64,000 nt of DNA from Rhynochetos jubatus (lineage: Eukaryota; Chordata; Aves; Eurypygiformes; Rhynochetidae), in NCBI GenBank assembly GCA_027574665.1, contig CM050654.1:40615722-40679721 (forward strand), in the 5' to 3' direction. Both the position numbers and the translations under genes were made by a program. The notes below the pieces were generated by a model. That model was not told where the DNA came from, searched no databases, and was given only the letters and a program-made list of their open reading frames with translations. Shown here one piece after another: positions 34,852-47,200 of this stretch. The stretch's first letter is position 1; every line of letters begins with the position of its first letter.

Positions 34852-36616
34852 AAAGAAAAGAAAAAAAGGCAGAAACCTACAAAGGCTTTTATGTTTTTAG
34901 TATGTCTACAAAGTCTGCTTTTCAGGAGCAACAGGATTTTATCTTTTATTTAACCAAGGAAGGAATATGGGAGCGATTTGCAGGTTCCGCGGGACTGATC
35001 TCTGTGTACTGTGCATGTAGTTGTAAAGGGAGAGAAATTCCTTTTTGTTAGCGATACAATCACCTCTCAATGTATGTTTTTATTAAATTAGACCTGTGTA
35101 ACTAAATTGCTCCTGGTGGCTTTTGTGGATGCTCCTAAATCATCGGCTAAGTAGCAGCTGATCTAAGTTTGGCAATAGGAACGTTATATATTTTGGAAGA
35201 TTATATATTCATTGTAATCAATCAGAATTTGATACTTGTATATGGTCTAGTTTTAAAAGCATTGTAATTATGGCAGTGCTGCAAATCTTATGTTAAGAAA
35301 AAAAAAATGCTAAATATGACACAGACTTTGAGCTTAAACATTCTGTGGATGTTATTTGTAGAACCAGTACCATTTCTCTTAATTAAGGTAAACAGCAGGA
35401 TTAAAAAGATCAGTTTCCCAACTTTTTTCTAGCATCATTAGAAATAAAAGCAAAGCATATGCTGACTTACCTGACCAATTAGTGACTTGTTTTCGTCTGT
35501 TATTTCCTGTTTAAATCATGCTTTTGATGACTATTCTTCATCTTTAGAAAAATCTTTCCTGTGTTCTAGGGGTCTTTTTCAAAGCAACGCTCGGACAATG
35601 AGACATGTTGGTATTTAGGGCATGTCCCCAGCTTTCATCTGCTTTTCCTTACCTTTCATGTTTGTTGTTTCCCATTGTCAGACCCTGCGGTGCCTCCTCT
35701 TCGGTATCCCCAGCAGCAGCTGGTTGTGTATTTGTTTCAGGAGGTGGGTGGCCCTTCTGTCCTGTTCTTTTGCAGACATCAGGGCGAAGGGAGAGCAGGT
35801 AGCATAACCAGGTATATGTGAATGTAGAACCTGAAAAAGTGGCTGTCAGCCTTATGTATTCAGATACACACATTAAAAACATTTTAATCTTACATAAAAA
35901 GTCTTACTGGAATTCAGTTTGGTGAACGTGCACTGCTAATCTAAAGAAATATTCCTCCCTTAAATCTTGTGGGATTTGGAGGCACTTGTGAATTAATTTG
36001 TTTCTGGGAGTTCCATCAAAAAGAAATCCTTTGTAAAACTACAGATGTTAAAATATAGCCCAAAAAAAAATGCTGCTTGTTCTGGGAAATGATACACAGT
36101 TGTAAGCAGTTGGATATTGAAGTTAAAATGGAAAAAAAGACCCCTGAAACCTACTGTGATTCTGAGATTTCACAGACCTTTCTGGTTCCTTAAAAATAAA
36201 TTAATATTTAAGCAATAAGTCTTGGTGAAATTGTAAGTAAAACTATATGGATATTTCCATGAATTCGTAAATATTAAATCGAAATTCAGTAAATGACAAT
36301 GGCCAGGAGCGCAGACCAGCTGTGTCCCCAGTGGACACAGGGGAAGCCCCCAGCCATGGGAGTACCCGTAACCGGGCAGAAGAGCTTGCCCTTCCATACT
36401 GCTATGAATGCATCCACTACATTTGGAAATCCAGCGATTCCATATGAGTTTTCGTATTAAATCTTCTACCTAAAATGATTTTTGAGGACTTAGCGCTGCC
36501 CTGTTCCTTAAGTCAGGAGGTCTATAGACACGCACACCCCCACTCTCTGGTCCATAAGCATTTGCTATCCTATTTCTTGTAGTGCCGTGACCCCATATGC
36601 TGCTTCCTCTCATCTT

Positions 36617-36670
36617 TGGTGGTTTTTTTTAGTGGATTTTGGTTGTTTTGGGTGTTTGGGGTTGTTTTTC
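36617..36670 (+). repeat. G/T-rich low-complexity tract
   Basis: The tract is of 'ggttgttttgggtgtttggg' type, the complement of the A/C tracts elsewhere. Part of the 117-codon minus-strand frame at 36610-36963 is produced by it. Confidence 0.7.
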
Positions 36671-37892
36671 ACGTCAGGTGGGAAAGTTGTCTGGCCAACG
36701 GGATATTGAAATCCTTTGAGAGTCTGGCCAGAGGTAAAAAAGGAACTAGAGCTCAGCTGAGTGCCATGTGTAATTAGTGCTGTCGGGTGTCTGGCTAACC
36801 TGGTACCTGGCATTAAGGTATGACTGAGAAGAGGGGTTCTAGTGATGTCCCTGTATCCTTCCTCTTCTGGTACCCAGGTTTCCCAAAGGACTAGCATTCT
36901 GCCTGGTGGCGTTTGAAATACGGTATAAAACTTTGTAGTTTGTGCCGGATAATTACGCTTCATCGAAATGAATGGAAAAATACAGTTGAATGGAAACCGT
37001 CACAAGATCAGCCAATTAATACAATTTTTCTGTTGCATTTGATTGCCTTTTCTGTTCTTTAAAGACAGAAAATAAAGCAAGAGACATATCTCAAGAGATG
37101 CCCTTTTTTTTTTTCTGTATAATCATCACAAATTCATTCTTAAATTTACAGCATTTTGTGTTTCTAAATGTTTCTAATTTAATTTTGGAGAAGACTATTT
37201 CTTCAAACAATTGAGGCTCAACAGTCTGCCATTTTTTCTATTTTAAACGAAAGTGGCTGAAGAGATGTCAGGTTATTTATCGGCTGGGTAATGTCCTCTT
37301 CAATTTTTTGATTCGGTGTCATGATTTCTGGTATCCAGTGTTTTGAAAGCACAAGAGCACTATTTTATAATGGTGAATGTCAGTACGCAGTTCTGGAAAT
37401 CAACCAAACATACGACTTTAGTCCAACATGTAACATCTTTGCAGGTTTTAGTCACAATTACTGATAGGAAATAGCCATTCAGAAACGAAAGCTTTGTATC
37501 TGTGGTTCTGTAATGCAGTTCCTTCAGTCTTTAGTTCTATGTTTAGAAAAATTATTACTGTGACATCAGTTCTCTACAGATTTGCTATAGACACAGACTG
37601 CCCTGGAGCTATGAAACGCTGTTAGGGTGATAGCAACTGCCACAAATCGGAGGTGAATATTTTTGGAACCATCTAAACAGCAGACGAAGAACATTGTGTT
37701 ATAAAGCACAATGATAATTCCACTTATAAAAATATTGTTCTGTTTTCTTTCTTCAGTCTAAAAATAAACACTAGGTGCTTTCATTCACTTTTCTTGATTT
37801 TTACCCATTTTCACATTTTCAAAAGGATTTCAACCGTCTTTGCAGTGTTAGAACAACAGGATCACAGTTGACAGAAATTGTGTGTTTTCTCT

Positions 37893-38071
37893 CTAACTGT
37901 GTCACTAACACACCAAGAATTTGAGGAGGTCACTAGATCACTCTGCCGCAGTTTTCTGTTAGTAAACGAAGAGCTCCGTCATCTTCACGTGACTTGGGAA
38001 ATAAATGAAATTTGGGAGTACGTTTTGAGATAAGTTAGCTGTTTGGATGAACAGCAGAGTATTTTCTCTTG
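37893..38071 (+). mobile_element. MIR-like SINE relic (sense)
   Basis: By eye the blocks follow the MIR/CORE-SINE order: 'taactgtgtcac', 'gaggaggtcactagatcact', 'ctgccgcagttttctgttag', 'gacttgggaaataaatgaaa', and 'acgttttgagataagttagc' then 'tgtttggatgaacagca' (the 'gcgctttgagatcctcggatgaaaggcgct' position). It is degenerate, as expected for an element this old. No alignment could be run. Confidence 0.55.
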
Positions 38072-41000
38072 TATATGGAAATTTTTAAAGGTCCAAACCA
38101 TCCTTTTTTTGAGAGATTCTTCAAGTTTGTTGCTACCTCATCTTCGGTGAAGGGTGAGGTACGTGTGACTGATCATTCAGCTGTTATTTAGGAAGTCAGA
38201 CCACAAAAGAGTACTTGGGTGAAACGTGAGTAAATGTCATTTACTCCACAGACGTCACTTCACTACAAACAAAGTAAACCCTATTTATTTAGTTAACCCT
38301 ACTCACTCTATGACCTAGTTTGCTGGGGATAATAATTTTCTTAGGTCAGCACTGAGCTGGCTTTTCCCCTGCTCTTCCCCCATTGTTACGTGAATGAGGG
38401 ATTCTTCCCATCTCTCATCTTTATTTCTGAGCTACTCATAGCAGGGCAAGGCTCTTCCACGGTAACTCCTGGTTCCCACTCCAGCTTCACTTTGGCCTAT
38501 TCTCATGGAAGCCTTGGTTTGTCATTCCGTTTTGATAACTAAGTTTAAATCCTACATTCTTTGTCTTCCTATAGCTGCGGAGGATATCGATGCTGGTTGG
38601 GCAGCCTGACTCAGAGCCCAGCTGAGATGTAAAATAAATTGATGCGAAAGCTTCCGCATACTGAGTTGAGTGAGTCATACCTTGTGTACTCATGTAAAGC
38701 GCTCTAGCTTTTTAAGAGCATGCTCGACTATTAAAGGAGTATCAAATAAATGAGAATAAGCAGAGTCTGGGTTCTGTGTTCACGTGCCAGTGAATGACGT
38801 GGCAGAATATCGCTCATGGTGGGGACTGAGGGAAGGGGAGCTTGCATCCGTGATCCCCATCAAGGGTTTTGGGGAGCGGTTCTTCCAGTTTGTTCTACCC
38901 CATATGTCGGCTTAAATATGCTTTTAGTTTCCTAAAATGTACAGCCCAAAGTCCTGTGACACTCCAGGAGGTGGTTGCATGTTAGACAGTCTCGACAGAA
39001 TTTTGCTAATTGTGGAAGTTGTTACACTGTTCAGCTTTAAAGAAATTAGCTGCTAAATAAGTATTTATAAGTAACCTAGAAAGGAAAGAAATAGAGATGC
39101 TCATGTTTGGAAGAGAAATGGGATTTCTTTACAATGTAGTCTGTGTCTCATTGTGGGCTGGTTTGGTTTTTTTCTTTCAGAAATATTGGTTTGTTTCTCC
39201 GAATTTTTAATAGTAGTGGCATTTTGACTGTATTTAAAAAAATAAAGTATCAGTGTAATGAATACATAGAGAAAACACATTTTTGTGTGTTATATATGCT
39301 TATAAATGATACTTACATGTATGCACATATGGTTTAGACTTAAATATAGCATATTATCTATATAATATATAGCTATAGTATATATATATGCAAGTATCTG
39401 TTACAGAAACAATGCCCAAACCAAAGCAGCCCCACACCACAGTTTTGCCCTGAGGACTGCAGTGAGCTGCATCGCCAAGTCCCGCTCAGCGCAGTGGCCA
39501 GGAAAGTTAGTGCTGCTGGAGGGTGCTCAATAGCTGCGACCACCAGCCCTCACCAGCCTACTAGTGATGAAATTAGTGAGGCTGTCATACTTTTAGTTAA
39601 AACGCCATTTTTTTTCTAATGCTAATTAGAAAGTTCAGTTATGTTGGTGTCAATAAAATGGTAAACAACAGTTAAATGCAGGATGAGGTTCTTAGAACAA
39701 TATTGGAGCAGTCATCTGTCATGCAATCTCATTAGTTCTTGCTTGCTCATCTGACAAAAAGAAGATAGACCTGGTTTATTTATTTCTTGCTTAAAGGTTA
39801 ATTTTTTTTTAATATTGAGGCTGCCTTTTCCGCATTATTGCAGAACAAAGAAAGAGAAACTCGTGTGGTTTTCGTCCTGGTTCTGTTATGGTGGTATGCC
39901 ATTGCAAATGAGTTGAATCATCTCACAGATTCTGAAATCGGAGAATAACCTTGGTAGGGATGGCGGAGCATTGTGTGCAGTGCTTATTCCTGTTCCCTCC
40001 TTCCTCTTCCACTGCACCCATCAGGCGTGATCACCGGTACGCAACGTCTGGGTGCTTATGGGTGTAAAAATAGAAAGCTGGAAAGCCGAGAGCTGTTCAG
40101 TGGTTTTTAAAGTCTAGTAGTCATTTACATTTGTCACTAAAAAACCATCTAGAAGAGGACTTTTCATCACCCTTGTGTAGCTACGTGCAGATACTCTATT
40201 GTGCGTACTAAAGGTTCTAATGTTTTCTGTGCGCATTTGTATTTGCGTGAGATAATCTTCATAGGACTTTAAGAGTTTGGGTGTTTTTTTCTCACAACTA
40301 AGAAAAACATACCTCCCAGAGGCAAATGACTGGTGGAGATTGCAGGTCTTTGTAGTATTTCTGTGGTAGTGCCCCTCATCTATATTCCCTTATCTAAAAG
40401 AGAATGGTCTGAAATTTTGCATCTGTCCAAGCTGCTGCATTTCTGAACATCGGTATGATCCTCAGGCATGTTTTTCACCTGCATGATTTAAAGTAACACA
40501 TGTAACTTCATCAAAGTTACTTTTGATTTATGCCTGTGCAGAAGTTGGCTCTTTCAAGAAGCTAATTTGCTGAAGCTAATGCAAATATTTAATTCCTCAG
40601 CTTAGAGTGTCTTTTGTTTGCATTTGTGATATTCTAATTAAAAGCAAAGCCCCAGTGTGGGGTGGATGAGGACAGTTTCCGTGACTCAGGGAGAAGTGAG
40701 GTTTCACCATTGGAGCTCTGGACCAGCCCAGAGACTTCCGGTACTGGAGTCAGGGTGGTCTGTGCTCTACCATTTTTTGTGTTTGAGCTATTTTTGTAAA
40801 ATGTTTGAACAGTACCTTGAGCTGTTGTGTCAAGAATAGTAGGAAATCTACCTTATCCCAAATAATACAAAAGTAGAGTACAAGAGCTATTTACAGTGGG
40901 CACAAATGGAAAGCTAATGACATTAGAATAATATATTGATGCTTTCTCATAGCCATGCAATAAAATATTTAGGTTAAAAACAAATCTGATGGTTTAAAGG

Positions 41001-42636
41001 CTTAATATCACCCGTGAGCATAAAAAATTATGTCTAAAAAACCAATTTATTATTTTTCCCCAGTGATTTTTGAGCGTTTACTTTGAATGATTGTTGGGAT
41101 GTGTTCAGACAGTCTAGCTTCTTCAAAGTTGCTGTTTGGGAATAAATTGGTGAAAATCTATTTGGGACTTAGAAATTTTCATATCTCACAAGATGCTAAA
41201 AGTTGAGCTGTATCTAAATAAATGTTTTGTCCCCAGTCCAGGAAGAAATAAAAAAAAAAAAAATCAAAACAGATTCTTCCATTTGAGCAGAGACATATGT
41301 TTTGTGGGTTGGCACCAGACTAGGATGCAGAATCTTGTAGAACCAACTCTTCATACTCTAGGTTATTTAGAGGAACAACATGCAAAACAAGGAACTAGAG
41401 AATTTAAAAAAAAAAAAATAGTAGACTACAATATCCTTTAAGATGGAAAATGCCTCGTTTCGGTCTGTTTATGACTGTCCCTTTATTACTAGTGCCATGG
41501 AACTCTGTCTCTCTTGTGTCAGTATCAAACGACATACTAAAATCAGATATTCTGAATAAAATCATGTGTTATTAAAAAGAAAATGTTTTCATTTCACTGG
41601 TAAATTCATATTAATTGAAGATGAGATCATAGTGACTCCTTCTGGCTGTTTGGATGATGATCATAAAATCATATGAAGAAAAAAATAACGAACCGCCTGG
41701 GTGCTCTTCAGCAAAATGAACAGGTCCCGAGGGATTTAGAAGATTCCCCTGAATCGTGGTTTAACACAGAAGAAAGTTTTTTCCCTGTGATGCGATACTC
41801 AAGCTCCTTCGAGAAAGCTTAGAGGTTTTGAGAACAAAATGAATGATAACAACTGCAATAATTGTCAGGGTATGTAGAGAGAAAGATGATTAAATCTGAT
41901 CAGAAATAACATCTGCAATGGGAGTAGAGTTTAAATATTTGGAATTTGGTTGTACAGTTTGCTGCCAGAAAAAGAAGAAAATACCGTCTACTAACACAAA
42001 AGGCAAAGTGAAAATGATTTACTTGTCAGGAAAAAAAAAGGGATCTTTTCAGTGGCATTTCAAATATCTGGGGGGATTTGGGTATGATTCCACTTCTTAA
42101 GGAAATGGAATGCAAAGTTCGGAGGGCGATTGATAGAAAGCCTCGACACCTCGTTACATGTGCAAGTTGCTTTTAGGGACAACAAGTCACAGTCTCTGAA
42201 CGCTTTGAAGAGTAATCGTTTCTAATGGTACATTGAAATGTTGTATTTATTTCCCTGGAGTTGCTCCATACTATGTGTTCTCGGTTTAAAAAGAGGTTTT
42301 TCACTCCAGTTCTCAGTGCAACTTCAGTTTTAAGATCTCCCTCTCAGCCGGTGGGCTTTCTGCTTTGTAGCCACTGATGAGTGTCTTCCATGCGTCCTTA
42401 TGCAACCAATCCCTTGATCAGTTCTGCACTGGCCTCTGTACCAGTTTATTCCTCTGACTTCATGGGTTTGGCATATAAAACAAGTACAGCCAGAGCCAAG
42501 CGTGGCTAACAAATGAAGCGTTTGTCATGACCGCACAAGATGCTGACCTGTTGAATTAAATGTAATTGTTTGGGATTTAATGTTCATTTAACCTACCTTC
42601 ATGAAACAACGTTTGGTGTCTTGGGTTGGGTAGTTT
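38072..42636. other. Unique AT-rich non-coding sequence
   Basis: No gene is supported; frames are at most 82 codons. It contains an AT-rich microsatellite-like patch (39341-39391), poly-A runs at about 41249-41263 and 41406-41418, and no recognised repeat family. Confidence 0.6.
39341..39391. repeat. AT-rich simple repeat with palindrome
   Basis: TA-rich sequence includes 'ctatataatatatag' (39358-39372), a 7-bp palindrome about a central A, and a (ta)n run ending at 39389. Confidence 0.8.
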
Positions 42637-42775
42637 CATAGCATCACAGAATGGTTTCTGTGAAGGGGGGAAGAGACCTTAAAGCCCACCCTGCCGTGGG
42701 CAGGGACACTTTCCACTAGCCCAGGTTGCTCCAAGCCTCATCCAGCCTGGCCTTGGACACTTCCAGGGATGGGGC
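42637..42775 (-). mobile_element. CR1 LINE, short 3' end (antisense)
   Basis: Plus-strand order: 'catagcatcacagaatggtt', 'gagaccttaaagcccaccct', 'cgtgggcagggacactttcc', 'ccaggttgctccaagcctca', 'tccagcctggccttggacac' and 'ttccagggatggggca'. Similarity stops there, before the usual 'tccacagcttc'. A small insertion or substitution cluster ('tctgtgaaggggggaag') replaces 'gggttggaaggg'. Non-coding. Confidence 0.92.
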
Positions 42776-44021
42776 AGTTCAGTGCCTCTGAGCAGCTCCT
42801 CAGCACAACATGTCATTTGCCTGTTTGTTTCACAGGCGACTTGTGTGCCCTTCAAGGTATTTCATCAGCTGTAGATTATTAAGGCTTTTTTCCATCCCTT
42901 TCCTGCCCCTCAACCCTGTCTTTAACCATATCTGAAAATGCAGTGGCAGTCTGCCGGGGCAGCACCCCTTTCAGTTCCTACCCAGCAGCTTTTTAATACT
43001 TTAATAGGATGATTTTGTATCTGGAATTTTTTCCCCGTACCAATCCATCAACTCGCAGTTTGGCAAGCATCAAGACACAGTGTACATCCAATTTCTTTTT
43101 CAGATTTTTCATTAGAAAAAGAGGGCGTAATCATAGTAGCCTATGCAATTTTATTGCAGAGACTGATCTGACAGTTATTTTTTTCTACAAGGATTTTAAA
43201 GTTCTGGAGGCAGTAGAAAGAGCAGAGAGTATCTGTTATAAGCATTCAATAACTTGCTTTTTTGTGGAAGAATTTGATTTGAAAGGTGCTTATTCTCAGG
43301 TGATAGAAGTTGGGGGAGGCTGAGTTTACTTCAGAAGAAACAAATATGGGCAGTTCAGACACAGTATTATAATAAATCTGAGATGAAATAATTTTTCCAT
43401 TGGTATGTATAAGCTGCAAAACTTATTTATTGCTGTTAGAGGTATTTAACCATTGTGGCATTGCAACGATAAATTGTCTGCGGAGCCTGCAAAGTGCTCT
43501 GATCACCTTTCCACACGTGTCCTGACAGCTGGCAATCAGATGTTCCAGCCCTGCAAATAAATGAGTAAATAGATTAATCCCATTTGAAAAAAAAACTCCT
43601 ATTTGAGGTGAATTAGTTGCTGGCGTTAACCCGTGTTGGATTGCTGCTGTGGTTGTGTGCCGTCAGGAGTCAACGAAAGTTTTTCCTTAGCTCAAAGCTG
43701 GATTCCTCTATATTCGGAGAAAGGCTAAACCAAGAGGAATCGACTGAGTAGAGGGAGAAATTGTTTACAAGATGAAAGCTTTTTGACTGGATTAGTCTTC
43801 TAGTTAATGGCATCTGTTACTAAATGAGGACTGAAAGATTTTCTAAATATTCCTTCATATGGTAGGGTACACGGGTACCAGGGAGGCTTAACTTGGTATA
43901 GACCTTTGGCCACGTGCGTAAGGGTTGGTTAGACTGGCTTAAGCCTGTTCTCAAGCTCTGTCTCATGTTACACAGCTCCTTTCTGAAGGAATTGTCCGCC
44001 TGAGCAAAGAACATAAGGACA
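42776..44021. other. Non-coding sequence between CR1 copies
   Basis: It contains a 104-codon frame (43009-43323, plus strand) of no recognisable family. That length is unremarkable for this much AT-rich DNA. No other features were seen. Confidence 0.55.
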
Positions 44022-44212
44022 TTGTGGACATCAGGCAGCGCCTTTTTACTTGTTGACCACTGGACCAGGTTGCCCAGAGAGGCTGCAGTCTCCATCCATG
44101 GTGTTCAAAGTCCACGGTCCTGGGCCACCAGCTTTAGGTTGCCGGGCTTGAGCAGGCGGGTAGACCAAATGTTCTCCAGAGGTCCCTGGCAACCTCAGTT
44201 ACTCCGAAAATC
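44022..44212 (+). mobile_element. CR1 LINE fragment (sense), diverged
   Basis: The blocks 'ccactggaccaggttgccca', 'gagaggctgcagtctccatc', 'ttgagcaggcgggtagacca' and 'ctccagaggtccctggcaac', then 'ctcagttactc', follow the CR1 subfamily whose 3' end reads 'gaggttggactagatgacctccagaggtcccttccaacctcagttattctgtg'-like. It is degraded and 5'-truncated. Overlapping frames on both strands (78-91 codons) are spurious. Confidence 0.85.
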
Positions 44213-47200
44213 TTATCATGGTTACAATAGACAAGTGGTTTCTCTTTCAGTGAAAGAAGTTGACACCTAAAACCCCCAAAATTGTATCTATTGGGCATGT
44301 TGGCGTAGTTGATTCCTAACGATTTACATACATAGGCGAGTTCGTTTGATGCTGACCTTACCATAAGCACAGTAATTTTATTTTAATTCATTTTTCTATA
44401 GTTACACTACTGAAATACAAAAACAGTCCTAATAAATGATTCTATATGGTTAAACTGTTAAATAATGGCTTGGGTTGTTTTTTTAAACCATAACTGGCAT
44501 TTTTAGGGATGTTGTCTTAATGTTACCTTTAATTTGGGTTTTCAAAGTTTAGGAAGGTGGTTGTAACTTCTCATTATCTATTGGTGCTTATAATAGAACA
44601 CACTCCAATACTTCTTTGTAATTTTGTATTTTCTAATCTTTACCTCCTGGGATGATTACTTGTTATTTTGCTATGACAACAGAGGATTTCCCAAGTTTGG
44701 TGTCTTAATATATTTCTTAAATACACTTCTTAAATAATAAATATTTTTCTTAATTACTTAATAATTTGAGGTCTTAAATACACTAATGTGAAATAGTTGT
44801 TATATGCCTCAAGTAGATAAATGCTTTCCCGTGCAATGGCCCTGGTGTTTGTCTGTTTGTTTTTAACAGCAGCTAATACATTCATGTATTGTAGGAAATG
44901 CACAAATTTCCTTTGTGCCTTCTTCATAAATAAATAAGATTTTTAAAAATCCTCAGCCTAGTTGCAACTACCCTGGCTTATGTACTGCCTTGTGGTGTTT
45001 TTCCTCAGATCCGTATTGACGATGGTGGTCATTGGAGGCATAAATATTGAAGAATATATCATTTACAGACAAGATCTTTGAAATCTGTTTTGTTCAGACA
45101 GCAAAGGTAAGCAAAATAATCTATACTATGCATTTTTATTTAAGTAATAAATCAGGGTTTGACCTCAGAAATAACCAAAATTGAACAGCTGATGAAGTTC
45201 AGGAGCTTGACTACACTTCCAAAAGCATTAACTTTTTTAGTAAGTTCATTTATCCTACCAATGTGAAAAATAAGCTGTGTGGAAGGAGCTGTGTTTCTTT
45301 CCCTCCTTTTACCCACAGGAATACGAGTCCTTAGCTTGGTTTTTTCCGCATTTAATATTATTCCTTATTTTTTCTTTCTCACGGGTTTTTTGAACTACAG
45401 ATCATTTTCAGTATCATCTGTGATACTGGTGAGAACCAGGAATACCTTGTGTGTTAAAATCTGGAGAGCGGTTGGACATGGGGATTACTAGTCAAAAAGA
45501 CAAGAGTTACGCGGAAGAGAAATAGCCAGCAGCACACGAAGTAAAATAGTGGTCAGTCTTGTGAAGATTTCCATAGAAGTTCAGAAATGTGACTTCTTTT
45601 TAATTAAGAGACACAGATCTGATGCGCACTCTGCTTCTACTGTTTATTTTGAATGGGTGGACTTTGGATCAAAATAAATGTTAGAGATTCAGGAGTTTTG
45701 CCTGTATATTATTTTTTTCTATTTTGAAACGAACTATATAAAACACTCTAGGTAATATGGGAAGAATTTTTTCTGGTATGGAAATAGAGCTAATTTTCCC
45801 ACTCATTATCTGATGTTAATTTAATGTGTGGCAATATCTGAAATTTAGTGATGATTATATGGCAGTAGATTTTTGGTTAGCTGTACAGCTCATCTATGAG
45901 CAAACCAATTAAGACATAATTTCAGAATATAATTGAGCTTCTAATGGGGCTCTTTAATTCACAAAAAATTTACATATTTGCTTTTCTTTGTTTTAGTAGA
46001 CAGGTCCAAAATGAGGGTACGGTTTCATTTTTGAACTTCTGAATACAGCAACTTCCTCTGAGACTTTCCAAAAACTGAAGCATGTAAAATGCTGTTGAAT
46101 AAGAGGATAGATAAGTTCATGAATAAGCTACTTAGTTCTCAAATCTGAACTTTGACTAGCTCGCATTAGCTGTTTATTTGAAGAATGAAACTTCCTGTGT
46201 TGTTAGGATGCTGTGGCCCTGTTGATACTCTCTCCACTTGCAGCGCAGTGCCATGCGATGACACACAGTGAGAACTCATCTGCTTAGCACCAAGTCTGTT
46301 CAGTGTTCGTAGCTGATTTTCTACCTTTGGGCACGTCTGGGCAGCCTCGATCTGCTGGGAAAGGGCTTGTCTGCAGGTCCTTTAACTGATTTTTCCAGCA
46401 GTATGAGTAGGAAATTCTTGGAACTACATAGTTAGCCCAGGCCCAGCCTGATGGGGCATCAGGGCTGGGCCGCACAGAGTCAGTTTGCATCTCTTCTGTG
46501 TTTCAAAGATGAAGTACCTCATTTATGTAGTGTTTGCAATGCATTTCAGGTTTATTGCCCCTTCAGTATCTTTTTACTGATATAAAATAGGTTTCTTTCC
46601 TATGAAACACCTTTTTTATTTTTTGAGGTTTTTTTTCCAGCCCCAGTTTAACTGCGAGGGCACTAAAATGTTGTTACTCGTGCATATCGCCCTAGGCAGT
46701 GGACACTGCTCGACGTGGCTGGGTAACACAGCCCTGTTCCGTTGTGCTGGGCATCGTTCTAGATTTACTCTGCTCCCAGATGATGCTGTAAGACAACAGC
46801 AGATGGGAAAGAGTTAAAAAGCGTGGCATGCGGACGTGACCTAAAATAAGGAAACAAACAGTAGCTGTTTGTTAGAGGAAAGCTCAAATCAAGAAAGAAG
46901 TTAAGGCAATTCTCTTTATTTTTTCTTCTCTTTTTCCTTTTTTTTTCTTTGGACCCCCAGAAGGGAAGAGCTTTTCAGTTTGAAAGATAAACACTACTGA
47001 GCTGAGAGAGGTTATTTATACCTCTCCCATGTTGATGTTACATTTCTGGGTTTGTTTTGTTGTTACTGTTTCCTTCAAGGATAAACCTTTGCATTTGTTT
47101 GTTTTTGTTTGCCCTAAAATGGGGACTTACATTTGATAAAGGAAAACTGGATGTTTGGGGGGAATAATTAGCAAAGTTTGCATTTGGGTTAAGAAGAAAC

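Larger units (their letters stand above)
31095..37892. other. Unique AT-rich non-coding sequence
   Basis: No gene is supported; the largest frame is 117 codons (36610-36963, minus strand) and lies partly over a G/T-rich tract. It contains polypyrimidine DNA (32208-32245), an A/C tract (32911-32941), a 10-bp perfect hairpin (34822-34845) and a G/T tract (36617-36670). No repeat family was recognised. Confidence 0.6.

Noticed and set aside
39160..39337. Acceptor-like 'tttctttcag' followed by an open frame
   Set aside because: The frame encodes low-complexity AT-driven residues and ends in simple AT repeat. There is no support for a terminal exon.
41240..41265. AATAAA-like motif merging into a poly-A run
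   Set aside because: The signal directly abuts the A-run with no spacer, so it does not look like a copied transcript end.
43009..43323. 104-codon plus-strand frame outside known repeats
   Set aside because: No recognisable family and no codon or exon-boundary support. A frame of this length is expected by chance.
46911..46990. Polypyrimidine tract followed by 'ag' resembling a splice acceptor
   Set aside because: No open frame with a donor follows. It is better explained as simple sequence.
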